Shown: positions 28,182 to 37,194 of the stretch, one piece after another | How positions within the stretch are numbered: the stretch's first letter is position 1 | Layout of the letters: the number at the start of each line of letters is the position of its first letter | Assembly: GCA_030849805.1 (NCBI GenBank) | Contig: JASANZ010002049.1 | Coordinates: 1 to 39,231 of the forward strand | Reading direction: 5' to 3' | DNA: 39,231 nucleotides | Source: Sergeia podlipaevii | Taxonomy: Eukaryota; Euglenozoa; Kinetoplastea; Trypanosomatida; Trypanosomatidae | Translations under genes and position numbers: made by a program | Notes under the pieces: generated by a model | Database searches by the model: none | Told to the model about the DNA's origin: nothing | What the model saw: only the letters and a program-made list of their open reading frames with translations

Positions 28182-28217
28182 TATTGTGCTCGTACAGCTC
28201 CTTCTCCCACGGTAAAA

Positions 28218-28219
28218 CT
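28218..28219 (-). promoter_or_regulatory. Possible spliced-leader acceptor for the putative mitochondrial protein gene
   Basis: AG at 28218-28219 follows a T-rich stretch (about 28225-28275) broken by an A-run. The implied 5' UTR is about 36 nt. It is a weaker tract than at other genes. Confidence 0.35.
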
Positions 28220-28788
28220 GTTTAGAATATCAGTGACGGTGACAAAAAGTGTTTTTTTTAAAAAAAAAATGAAAGTGTAACTGTAATTCAATTTATGTAC
28301 TAATCTGTGAACACCTATCCAAAAAAAAGTACGAGAAATAAGAAAGGGGGAAAAAAGAAGAAAACAGAAGAGGGGTTGAGAGTGTTTACACACAGAAAAA
28401 CACAACATGAGAGACATTTCCTTCTGCCACAGTACATGACCAGCAATTGAGAAGGTGGAACTGAGCGCGCAAAACCAATTGTCCCGCACAGTATTGACAC
28501 AGACTTTCTCATTTTCTCTTGTGACATTCACTATATGTGGCAGGCAAGGGAGAGGGAGAGGGAAGCTGGGTGTAGAACGCCATTTAATGTAATGACCACA
28601 ATCTTACATCTTGGTGTGTGTGCGCGTGACTCCAGATCAAAGAAAAAAAAAAATGTCATGCCAAAAAAAAAAATTGAACTCGCTGTACAATTTTTGTATT
28701 TTTGTTGCAGCTTCCATTGCATGTATATATATTCTTGTAGGTGTGGTGGCAAAACACCCAATGGTTTCCAAGTGCACGCTGAGAAACA

Positions 28789-28819
28789 AATAATAATAAC
28801 AATAACAATAATAATAATT
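28789..28819. repeat. Imperfect (AAT)n trinucleotide repeat
   Basis: AAT and AAC triplets alternate over about 30 bp in the spacer downstream of the large kinase gene. Confidence 0.75.
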
Positions 28820-29408
28820 AACCAAGCGCCGAATAACGGAAAAATAAAGTAATAAGGAACTCCCCTTTCAAAAAAAAAAAAAAAAGATAACAAAAAACAA
28901 TAGTGATGATGAAAGGATAAGTAGAGAGAAAAAAAACGAGAAACTCAGAATGAACAAACATAAAGGCAGAAAAGCAATGGTAGTTCAAAACGAAAGATAG
29001 AAGCAACATACAAACAAAACTTGTTTTCTCCTGAAGCTAAAAAGTATTAGGAAACTCACAAAACGCACAAACAAAATAAAAGGATTGTGCTATATATTTA
29101 AATGTAGCAAAAGAAAGAACATGGATTTTTTTTTAAAAAAAAGATGAAACCTGAAAGTAACAAATTGCAAAGGGAGGGAAGCAACCAATATGTATCAAAG
29201 AGTACTGCCAACGCATCCAAAAGCTACCCTCTTGAACAGCAAACAAAAAAGAAAGGGAACCGTAAAAAAAAAAGAAAATATTCATCTTAACCAAACAACT
29301 ATACAAAGGCAAAACGTAATGCAGCTAGCACCACATCAGTTTCTTGTACTCGCCTTCCTCTTTATTTTTATGCTCACGCCTATTAAACACTAACCCCCCC
29401 CTTCTGCC

Positions 29409-29427
29409 AGAGAGAGAGAGAGAGAGA
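29409..29427. repeat. (GA)n microsatellite
   Basis: About nine GA units, (CT)n in the transcript, in the 3' UTR of the large kinase gene. Confidence 0.85.
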
Positions 29428-29774
29428 TCACTATGAAGAATCAATAATGACCTGCATGTGTGCAGTCTAAAGGCCTGCTATATATACGCAAAGCGTTTTG
29501 GTACCAGCCAAAAAAAGTGCACAAAAAAAAGCGTATAAATTTCGTCTGTCATCATCTTTTACAATTTGTTCTTCTGCTTAATTATACATTAAGAAGAAAA
29601 AAAAAAGCACTCAACAAGATAAAACAAAAATCATTCCAAGTTAGCATTCTTTTCCATTGTTAACACCTTGAAACCAATTGAAGATTAATATATATAAATA
29701 TATATATATGTACATTTGTGTCTGTGTGTAAAAGCACAATTTACAGCACTAGAAAACAATCCTACTGCTCTCGC

Positions 29775-32700
29775 TTAAAGCGCAAACAGAGGCATCTGTA
29801 GTAGCTCCAGAGCCGGCTTACGGTCCTTGGGGTCCTTCTGAAGACACGCGGCAACAAGAGCAGCATCCAGTTCATCCAGACCCTCAGGCACCACAGGAAC
29901 AGCGGAGCCACACCCAATTTGATACACGAGAATCGGTGCCTGCAGCTGGAGCTGCTCCGAGGTATAGGGCAACTTTCCAGTAATCAGCTGAAGAAACATG
30001 ATGCCACAGCTCCACACATCGCTCTCCGGCACTGGCTTGCCCTGGGCTGCCTCTGGTGCGAGGTAAACTGGAGTGCCCAACACCAGACCCTGTGATTCCT
30101 TTCTCGCTAGCTCGTGCAGCCACGCGCTGGCACCAAAGTCAGAGATCTTGCAGCTTCCCGTTAGGGTCAGCAGCACGTTTTGCGGCTTCACGTCCCTATG
30201 AATCGCGCCCATTGAATGCAGTGTCTGCAAGCCACGTAGTACGTCGCGGATGAACAGACGCGCTGTGACGTTAGGGAGCGACGTAAATGCAGATATCATG
30301 TTCTGCAGCGAGCCAGCCATCATGCACTCCATAATAATGATGATCGTATCGTTCACAAAGGCGTAACTAATAAACTCCACGACGTGAATGTCCTTCACCT
30401 GCTGCATAATGAGCACTTCAGCCTCGATAGCAGATACCCCAGCGTCGTCTGTCGCCAGTGGCATGAACTTAATGGCCACGAGGCGGCCAGAGAGGACGTC
30501 CATGCCAAGGTACACAACACCAAAAGAACCCTTTCCGAGCATGCGGGCGCTACGCAAATACGTGGAGCCGTTCTGGGCCTTAATCTCCATGGGGAGCTCA
30601 CCATCAAGGTTCACAATCGAGCGCATGTTGTTGTTGTATTGAGCGTTGTTCGGGTCTGGGAGCGTCATGGCAAAAGACTGGATAGCAGAGAAGCCGTTTG
30701 GCTGCATTGGTGAAAGGGGGCTCGTCGGGTCAGCTACCGTTGGTACACCAGCCAGCTGCGGCAACGAGTGGGTCTGGTGGCACCCACGGCAGCATTCCAG
30801 AGCAGTCTGCGGTGGCACAATCGGCACGAGAGCGCCAGGATAGTTAGCAAAAGAGAAGCATAGATAGGGCATGTGCGCCGCATCCGTAGGAGACACACAG
30901 TCATCCCCACCTCTGTCTGTCATTACCCCGCTACTAGCAACTTCTCCTGATCCGTCTTTGTTGTTGTTGCTCTCACTACCTTCCACGATCCCTGAGGGTG
31001 CACCTTCCTTATTCAACTTCTCTTCTTCTTCTTCGCAGGCAAGCAGGCAAGGCAGGTGATGCGCTTCCTCTTCTGCAGTTAGGCCAACATCGCTGTCATG
31101 CATTGCATACCCACCTACTGCTGGTGAGCGACTCACCGTAGTGGTGGGCGTCGTAGGGGTAGTGCTATGTGAGGTCTCGTTGACAGCGGTGGATGGCAGT
31201 TCCATGTCTTGGAGACTCGGGTTTCCGGGGTTACTGGAGATGGAAAGAGAAATACTTGCGTTGATGCCTTCGCCAGACCGACGTCCCTGGCTCGCACCGC
31301 TACTCACGGAGAGATGAGGAATAGGTGGAGAGGCTGGACCAGAAAGCAGTGCCGCAGAGGTGCTCGCGCTTCCAGTGCCAGTGCCAAGGCTGGCGACGGT
31401 GAGAGGGCCCCGGGGCCCGTGTGAAGTGGTAGATGAAGGGGGTGGCAACGCTTTGATAACGCTGACACTGGCTACACCGCTTCGATTGGGATGTGGTTGC
31501 TGCTGGGAGTGGTGAGGTCCCAGCAGTGTACTCAGGCTGCTGTCCTCTACAGCTTGATGCGTCGTGTGTTGATGCTCCGTCGCAATAGCCGCGCTGCTTT
31601 GCAAGGGCCCTCCCCCGCTAGAATCCATAGGCTGGCGCGCTGGTGTGCCGCGCCTCCGTACGTTTGCCTCCAGCTCCTTCTTGAAGGTGGTGTAGTCATC
31701 CTGCATGACTGGGGTCTGACGGTAGAACACATCAGGCAGCATGTACCGGCCCGAGGACAGGCTAGGGCTCGCCGCACCCTTCACGCTGGTGTCACAGGCG
31801 GCCAAATGCGGGGTCACACAAACCCCACACACGCCGGACTCGCTCTCCACCAGCCCAGCCTGCGCAGTAGCCTCGTAGTCGGCCCACCGCGGGAAGGGTC
31901 GCGCATAGGGCCGTGGTAGCTTGTCAGTATTGTGGGAGTAGAAGCGGCTGAGTCGCTCCAAACGTAGCAGTAGCTTCTCTCCTCTGCTGTGATCCAGATG
32001 TGAGCGCATCGCAGCGATACCGTCGAGCGCCTTTTCAAACTCATGATTGCGGAAGTGACTAAAAACCTTGGCATACTCCACCGCAAACTCGGAGTACACC
32101 GCGCTGCGCACCGAATCTGGCTGCTTCGACCGAAACCCGCCCAGCTCAAAGAGAATAAGGGGATGCACGAAGTCCGCGAGCCAGATCACGTCGACGATGT
32201 TGCACTCGTAAAGGGACGCCAGCGCCTGCTTCACAGGCTCTGTGGCCAACACCGTGAAGTAGGGCTGAGTAGCAGCCAGCTCCGCGAGCGCGTGCGCCTG
32301 CTTCGGGGCTTCACCAAAGGCAGTGGCGAAGGCCTCTCTTGTGTCCTGCACCGTACCGCAGATGAAGGGCCCCTGATGCAGCACAATGCCCAGCTGGAGA
32401 CCTTCTGCCCGGTACGGTGAAAATGCCCTCGCGACATCCTGAGCACACATCGCAGCTCTCTCCGCATGATTAGAGCAGCTATCAAAAGCATTCCAGGCTG
32501 CGCCAAGGACCTCGCCTGAGCGATAATACACTGCTCCCTTGTAGTGGCGAATACGACCCAGCAGGAAGCGCATGATACGGCGGTGCTGTCGAAATGCAAG
32601 ACTGTAGTTCTGCAAGTACGCGTTGTCAATGCCGTTAAAGCAGATACACAGAATGGTTGCGTCGTAGTCGCGGCGCACCAACATCGAGGGCTTTGCAGAA

Positions 32701-35525
32701 TTTTCATTCCCAAAAAAAATCGACGCTTCGTTTTCTGCCGCTGCTGTCGTCGCCGCGGTGTCATGGTCCACGCTGACAACCACTGAAAGAGAGTTGGCAC
32801 CGAACATGTTAGTGTTCTGCTGGTCGCGTAAAGTGGTAGAGCGGTCCTGCTCCGAATTCGATCCTCCTCTCACGATGGACATGTTCGGTGTCACACTCCC
32901 GTTGTTGTTGTTGAAGTTAGTGAGCGAAATGGAGTGCGCCTGGGTAGGTCGCATCCAGCCAATCAGTGTCTCGCGTCTGACGGCGGAAGGATTCAATGTG
33001 CCCCCATCCCCCGCCTCCGAATCACTGTGACGTTGCATCGTAGAAAGATGGTCAAACAGTAGCACTGGATCTTCCCCAGTCGGAAAGCCATCAGCGTCAC
33101 CAAAGTCAGAGAGAGAGTCCTCGTCGTCCTCCCTTGAGTCGCTGCCAAGATGCAGGTCAGCAAACACATCCATGCGGTTGCGTTGCTCGTAGAGCTCCTT
33201 TGCGTGACTGCGCAGCACGTGATTCGGCACGTATTTCTGGTTTAGCTGAAAGGAAAGGCCAAACACGTGGACGGCGTTGATTATTGAAGTCAACTCACCT
33301 AGCCAGAGTCGCCGTGTCCAGCGCATAAGTCGACTCCGGCAGGTCTTTCCGTTGACACAGTCGCTGTCGACCCGCTCAGCGCCGATCATCCGCATAAGTT
33401 GAAACTGGATGACATCAATCGGGACGCTAATACCAAAGTATGTGATCAGCATGAGGCAAGAAAATGCGAAGACGGCAATGATGCTCATAGCGCCAACCAT
33501 GGTCATCATCGAATTGTTCTCAGAATTATACAAATTGTGGTCCACGATAAACCAAACATTACTAGGGTTATCAGCGTTGCACAACATCCCTGATTCTTGC
33601 TCGCACATCACTCCACAAAGAATCATGCGGGAGGCAAGGCCCCATGCACCGCGTGACTCAAGGTAAGGGGGAGGCATTGGCTGCCTAGCACTGGCCACTT
33701 CCTCCAGTTTCGCTGCAACCAGGCCAATGAGTGGCGGTAGCACCGTGTTCCAGACGTAGCGCGAATCAGGAGAAGAGCACAGCGCATTGTAGCGCTCCAT
33801 CAGCTGCGAGCTTTTGGTCGAATTTCTGGTTTGTTGGTACGTGCGTGACTCAGCATCAAGGCTGTGCATCGCCACAATTAGCTCATCACTGTATATAGGA
33901 GGCACGATAAAACCCGTGTATACAGCCTCTAGGGAAGCATCGCTGTATTTGGCCACCGCGTTGCTCATCAGAAGCTGCCCAATGATTTCCTTGTCAAGCC
34001 ACACCATCGTGGTCTTGCCTTTGTGGTTTGTAATGTTCGCAAAAGAAGTACGCGCACGGGCAGCAATAAATGTATCCTTATCATATTCGCGAAACCACTG
34101 CGTCCCCTTTATCATATCCGAGGGGTCCTCAAGCGAGAAGTTGACTGGGTGATACTTCTTGGCACAGTCAATCTTCCACCTACACGTTCCATCTTCTCCG
34201 TAATGCGCGACAGCAAGCGGCGCACCGAAGAGGCGCGAGCAGAGCGCATCAGTTCTAATTGGTACACTGCTATAGCCAGTAAATGGCGCCTCCGGAAGAA
34301 ACGTATCCCTTTTCTGCTCATCGTGGTCAAATTCCTCCACAAGCTCAAACATCTCCTCCAGTGCGAAGTGAAGCAACTCAATGTTGTTAAGTGAGGACGC
34401 CATGCGCGCCTGCATCACCTGCTCCCCGGACACCTTGTACATCTTATTGGAGAAGTGCGAGATCTGCACAAAGAGTAGCATGAAGAGCAAAATTACAATA
34501 GCAATCATCGTGTACATCATCCATGTTAGTCGTAGCCCTCGAACCCTTGCCACACTCTTGAGTACCATGTCCATACCTATCGTCTGCCCCTCGCTTGTGA
34601 GCGTAAGGGTGGCAACGTCCTCATCCATCAAGCTGTCCATCTCATCTTCCTCATGCAGCCCCAACGAGCTGGCTTCCTCCGTACGATGATTTTGTGTTCC
34701 TTCAGGCGGCTGTGGCCTCCGCCTTGCCCTCTGCTGCTCAGGTGATGACGTCTCCAACAGGATACTTATGTTTGAAGCAGATACAGGGTTATTCAGCGCA
34801 CAGTCCGCGGCAGCGGGGACGCCAGTCTGGCTGACTTCAATGGACGTAGACTTGGTGGCTAGATCTTCCACGCCAGGAATCTTCGGAGACTCCATGGGCA
34901 GTGCAAGCGGTGCTGAGAACGTTGTCGCAGAAGTGAGTGCGACCGGATCAAAGAAGATTCCACTCGCAACAGTGCGCATGTTGGAGGTACGCCGCCTCAA
35001 CGCACTTGAAGAACTAGCGACCTCGCTGCCCTTATGCATGGTAGCGGAGAAGGTTTCGCCTGTCGGTCTTAGAGGTCTAAAGTCCCCTTGAAGCAGCGCC
35101 AGTGTGGCGGACCTCCTGTTACTCTGTAGCATCGTGCTTTCGTTTAGTGCTGTGAACGCGGGTCTGTCAGGCTGTGCAGCAGTAGTCTGCGGGGTATTTG
35201 CGGACTTCACGCGGTCCCCCGTACTTCCGTCTTCACCTGCCACCGTGAGGTGGCGTGTTTCTAATTCCGAACTAGTTGGGGTAGTGGTGGCGGCGGTGGG
35301 AATTATAATGCGCAGATCCTCTCTCACCGCTGCTATTCTGCTGGTTGGAGTGAAGGAGCTATTAATATCACCGTATGCCTCAGTAGACTCACGAGCGAGG
35401 AGGGAAAGTGGCGCTGCGGTGTTCGTAGACGCGGCAGCATCTACCAGTCCAGATAAGAAGGAGCCCGACGCCTCATTGGGGTGACAATTATCCTCACTGA
35501 CGTTGCTATAGACACTAGAATTCAT
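29775..35525 (-). CDS. Transmembrane receptor-like protein kinase with a degenerate class III cyclase domain
   Basis: 1916 residues. Residues 1-330 are a polar, probably disordered cytosolic N-terminus. Membrane helices lie at about 335-357 and 670-695, enclosing a roughly 310-residue extracytoplasmic domain. A class III nucleotidyl cyclase-like domain spans about 955-1135 (ILCICFNGID, SGEVLGAAWN, LQLGIVLHQGPFICG). Both metal-binding Asp positions are changed (to Cys and Glu), and the V-N-x-A-x-R catalytic motif reads PKQAHA, so cyclase activity is unlikely. A Ser/Thr/Pro-rich linker (about 1300-1600) leads to a C-terminal kinase domain (about 1655-1905) with GKGSFGVVYLG, the AIK lysine (1686), HRDVKPQN (Asp 1778), DFG (Asp 1796) and APE, all intact. 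It looks closest to STE/MAP3K kinases. The architecture suggests signal sensing across a membrane. The start is ATG 35525; the longer frame begins at TTG. Confidence 0.88.
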   Translation of the reverse strand: MNSSVYSNVSEDNCHPNEASGSFLSGLVDAAASTNTAAPLSLLARESTEAYGDINSSFTPTSRIAAVREDLRIIIPTAATTTPTSSELETRHLTVAGEDGSTGDRVKSANTPQTTAAQPDRPAFTALNESTMLQSNRRSATLALLQGDFRPLRPTGETFSATMHKGSEVASSSSALRRRTSNMRTVASGIFFDPVALTSATTFSAPLALPMESPKIPGVEDLATKSTSIEVSQTGVPAAADCALNNPVSASNISILLETSSPEQQRARRRPQPPEGTQNHRTEEASSLGLHEEDEMDSLMDEDVATLTLTSEGQTIGMDMVLKSVARVRGLRLTWMMYTMIAIVILLFMLLFVQISHFSNKMYKVSGEQVMQARMASSLNNIELLHFALEEMFELVEEFDHDEQKRDTFLPEAPFTGYSSVPIRTDALCSRLFGAPLAVAHYGEDGTCRWKIDCAKKYHPVNFSLEDPSDMIKGTQWFREYDKDTFIAARARTSFANITNHKGKTTMVWLDKEIIGQLLMSNAVAKYSDASLEAVYTGFIVPPIYSDELIVAMHSLDAESRTYQQTRNSTKSSQLMERYNALCSSPDSRYVWNTVLPPLIGLVAAKLEEVASARQPMPPPYLESRGAWGLASRMILCGVMCEQESGMLCNADNPSNVWFIVDHNLYNSENNSMMTMVGAMSIIAVFAFSCLMLITYFGISVPIDVIQFQLMRMIGAERVDSDCVNGKTCRSRLMRWTRRLWLGELTSIINAVHVFGLSFQLNQKYVPNHVLRSHAKELYEQRNRMDVFADLHLGSDSREDDEDSLSDFGDADGFPTGEDPVLLFDHLSTMQRHSDSEAGDGGTLNPSAVRRETLIGWMRPTQAHSISLTNFNNNNGSVTPNMSIVRGGSNSEQDRSTTLRDQQNTNMFGANSLSVVVSVDHDTAATTAAAENEASIFFGNENSAKPSMLVRRDYDATILCICFNGIDNAYLQNYSLAFRQHRRIMRFLLGRIRHYKGAVYYRSGEVLGAAWNAFDSCSNHAERAAMCAQDVARAFSPYRAEGLQLGIVLHQGPFICGTVQDTREAFATAFGEAPKQAHALAELAATQPYFTVLATEPVKQALASLYECNIVDVIWLADFVHPLILFELGGFRSKQPDSVRSAVYSEFAVEYAKVFSHFRNHEFEKALDGIAAMRSHLDHSRGEKLLLRLERLSRFYSHNTDKLPRPYARPFPRWADYEATAQAGLVESESGVCGVCVTPHLAACDTSVKGAASPSLSSGRYMLPDVFYRQTPVMQDDYTTFKKELEANVRRRGTPARQPMDSSGGGPLQSSAAIATEHQHTTHQAVEDSSLSTLLGPHHSQQQPHPNRSGVASVSVIKALPPPSSTTSHGPRGPLTVASLGTGTGSASTSAALLSGPASPPIPHLSVSSGASQGRRSGEGINASISLSISSNPGNPSLQDMELPSTAVNETSHSTTPTTPTTTVSRSPAVGGYAMHDSDVGLTAEEEAHHLPCLLACEEEEEKLNKEGAPSGIVEGSESNNNKDGSGEVASSGVMTDRGGDDCVSPTDAAHMPYLCFSFANYPGALVPIVPPQTALECCRGCHQTHSLPQLAGVPTVADPTSPLSPMQPNGFSAIQSFAMTLPDPNNAQYNNNMRSIVNLDGELPMEIKAQNGSTYLRSARMLGKGSFGVVYLGMDVLSGRLVAIKFMPLATDDAGVSAIEAEVLIMQQVKDIHVVEFISYAFVNDTIIIIMECMMAGSLQNMISAFTSLPNVTARLFIRDVLRGLQTLHSMGAIHRDVKPQNVLLTLTGSCKISDFGASAWLHELARKESQGLVLGTPVYLAPEAAQGKPVPESDVWSCGIMFLQLITGKLPYTSEQLQLQAPILVYQIGCGSAVPVVPEGLDELDAALVAACLQKDPKDRKPALELLQMPLFAL

Positions 35526-35584
35526 TGTGTAGTACAATAACAAACAACAGTAAATTGCAACTGCCAGAGATGTGTTGATTGACC

Positions 35585-35586
35585 CT
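35585..35586 (-). promoter_or_regulatory. Predicted spliced-leader acceptor for the receptor-like kinase
   Basis: A T-rich tract (35587-35622) ends in TTTTTTAG at 35585-35586, giving a 59-nt 5' UTR. Confidence 0.55.
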
Positions 35587-36406
35587 AAAAAATAAAAAAA
35601 ATAGAAAGAACAGTTTCAAAAAAAAAAAGGGTCTTCGCCCACTCGGCGTGTATATTTGTAGAAAAACAAAAGTTGGTGCGCGTACCAAATCAAAAAAGAA
35701 AAAAAACAGAAATAAAAGGATCCGAATCCTGCTGATATAATTGCAGGTGGCAAGCACTGACACGTATCACGTTTCCAAACACTAATAAAGGGAAAAAGTA
35801 AACGACAAAGAAATAGAAAAAAAAATGATCAAAATACAAACCTAGCGGGTACGCACGCAGAGTCGCTAGTAATTTGCAGTCGCGTCACCAGCGAAGAAAA
35901 TAAAGGAGGGGGTGGAATATATATACTGCACAGCTCAGCGTACAAATCTTCAGGCGAAAGGGTAGCAGAAGCAACCAGTAGCAGCAACACAGGGATACAC
36001 TCTAACAATAAAAATTTCTTCTCAAGAGAAGGGGAAAGAAGAAAAGTAACCTTAAAATAAATATAGAAAGATAACAAAAAAATGATAAGCGTCTAAGATA
36101 GTCCAAGTAGTTGATCTGCAATTCAAAATGCCTGACACTTAGTATGCATGAAATTGCAATTAAGGACGTATCTGCAACACCTCCCTATCTGATTGTCTGT
36201 ATGCTCCTTCTAACCTTCAGACGCAATTATATATGTCTTTCTCTTCACTGAGATAAATAAAAAAAACTTGCCAAGCAATAGCAACGCGTTGTTTCAACAG
36301 AAAACAACACGAAAGAAAAAAAAAGAGTTTAACTACTACTAATAGTAGTGTACCACGCCTCTCTCCTTCTCTCACTATCTGAAAGCACGCACTCTGTATT
36401 CCCCTT

Positions 36407-36407
36407 N
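36407..36407. other. Ambiguous base (N)
   Basis: This is the only unresolved base in the window. It lies in a spacer, so no gene call depends on it. It may mark a consensus or scaffold join. Confidence 0.95.
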
Positions 36408-37194
36408 GGCGTTGTACACCGCTGAAAGGTTTTTTGCTAGCACTAAGTATTACTGTGAGATAGATCAAAGAGAAGGAAAAAAAAAAAAGAACGAAGGAAA
36501 GAGAGAATAAATATATGTTTGTGCATGCTTGCACGTATGTCACAAGTACCGTGAAGCACCACCTTCGCTACTCAGTGCTCGGTTAGACGCGTGTAGCTGA
36601 CAACTCCAACACATGGAAAACAAAAAGGCGTCCCTCTACGTCTCTTCCGATTCCATACAGAAACAGAAGACCTAACGATAGTAATTTATTGCTGTTATTA
36701 TTTATGCTTGCACATAAAGCTGCTATTTTTTTTTGTTGTTGGAAGTAAAAAGGAATGCGTGCGGGGCAATCTAATTGAGTTGCACCATTATCATCGTGTG
36801 TACTGCCAACCCCATCTATCTATCTATACTTGTGTAAAACCAAAGAAAAAAAGAAAGCTCATTCGTTATCACCTCGGGGGTGCGCGATATGGAAAAGAAG
36901 GAAAGAAGACAAACAAACAAATAAACAAACAAAAACATATAGAGGCAAACTCATAATAAAAGAATCTATGTATGCACACATATATACACGCGCGCAGAGA
37001 GACCTTGGGAATAAATCGCTATCGAGGACATACTCACCCGCCTGTAACAACAACAATATATAAATATAGGCTACCATCGCTGAGTAACTGCATTGCCGCC
37101 CAGTTTGTCTCCTACGAACCTCCTTCTATGAATAAAGCGGCTGAAAACACACACGAAAAAAAAAACCGCCATTGATCAGCACCACGTCAGTACA

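Larger units (their letters stand above)
28182..29774. other. 1.6 kb intergenic spacer
   Basis: This is mostly the 3' UTR of the large kinase gene to the right. It is A-rich on the plus strand, with an AAT/AAC triplet patch at about 28789-28819, a 15-A run near 28870, (GA)n at 29409-29427 and (TA)n near 29687-29709. No tRNA, snRNA or coding signal is recognised. Confidence 0.6.
35526..37194. other. 1.7 kb intergenic spacer with one ambiguous base
   Basis: This holds the kinase leader and the 3' UTR of topoisomerase IA. It is A-rich, with (TA)n near 35919, a TATC patch near 36815-36826, an (AAAC)n patch at 36908-36934 and TA/CA near 36977. Position 36407 is N. Segment 36541-36660 is more GC-balanced but shows no tRNA boxes or coding pattern. 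Confidence 0.6.

Noticed and set aside
35526..35543. Six-codon extension of the receptor-like kinase
   Set aside because: It begins at TTG; ATG 35525 is the first true start.
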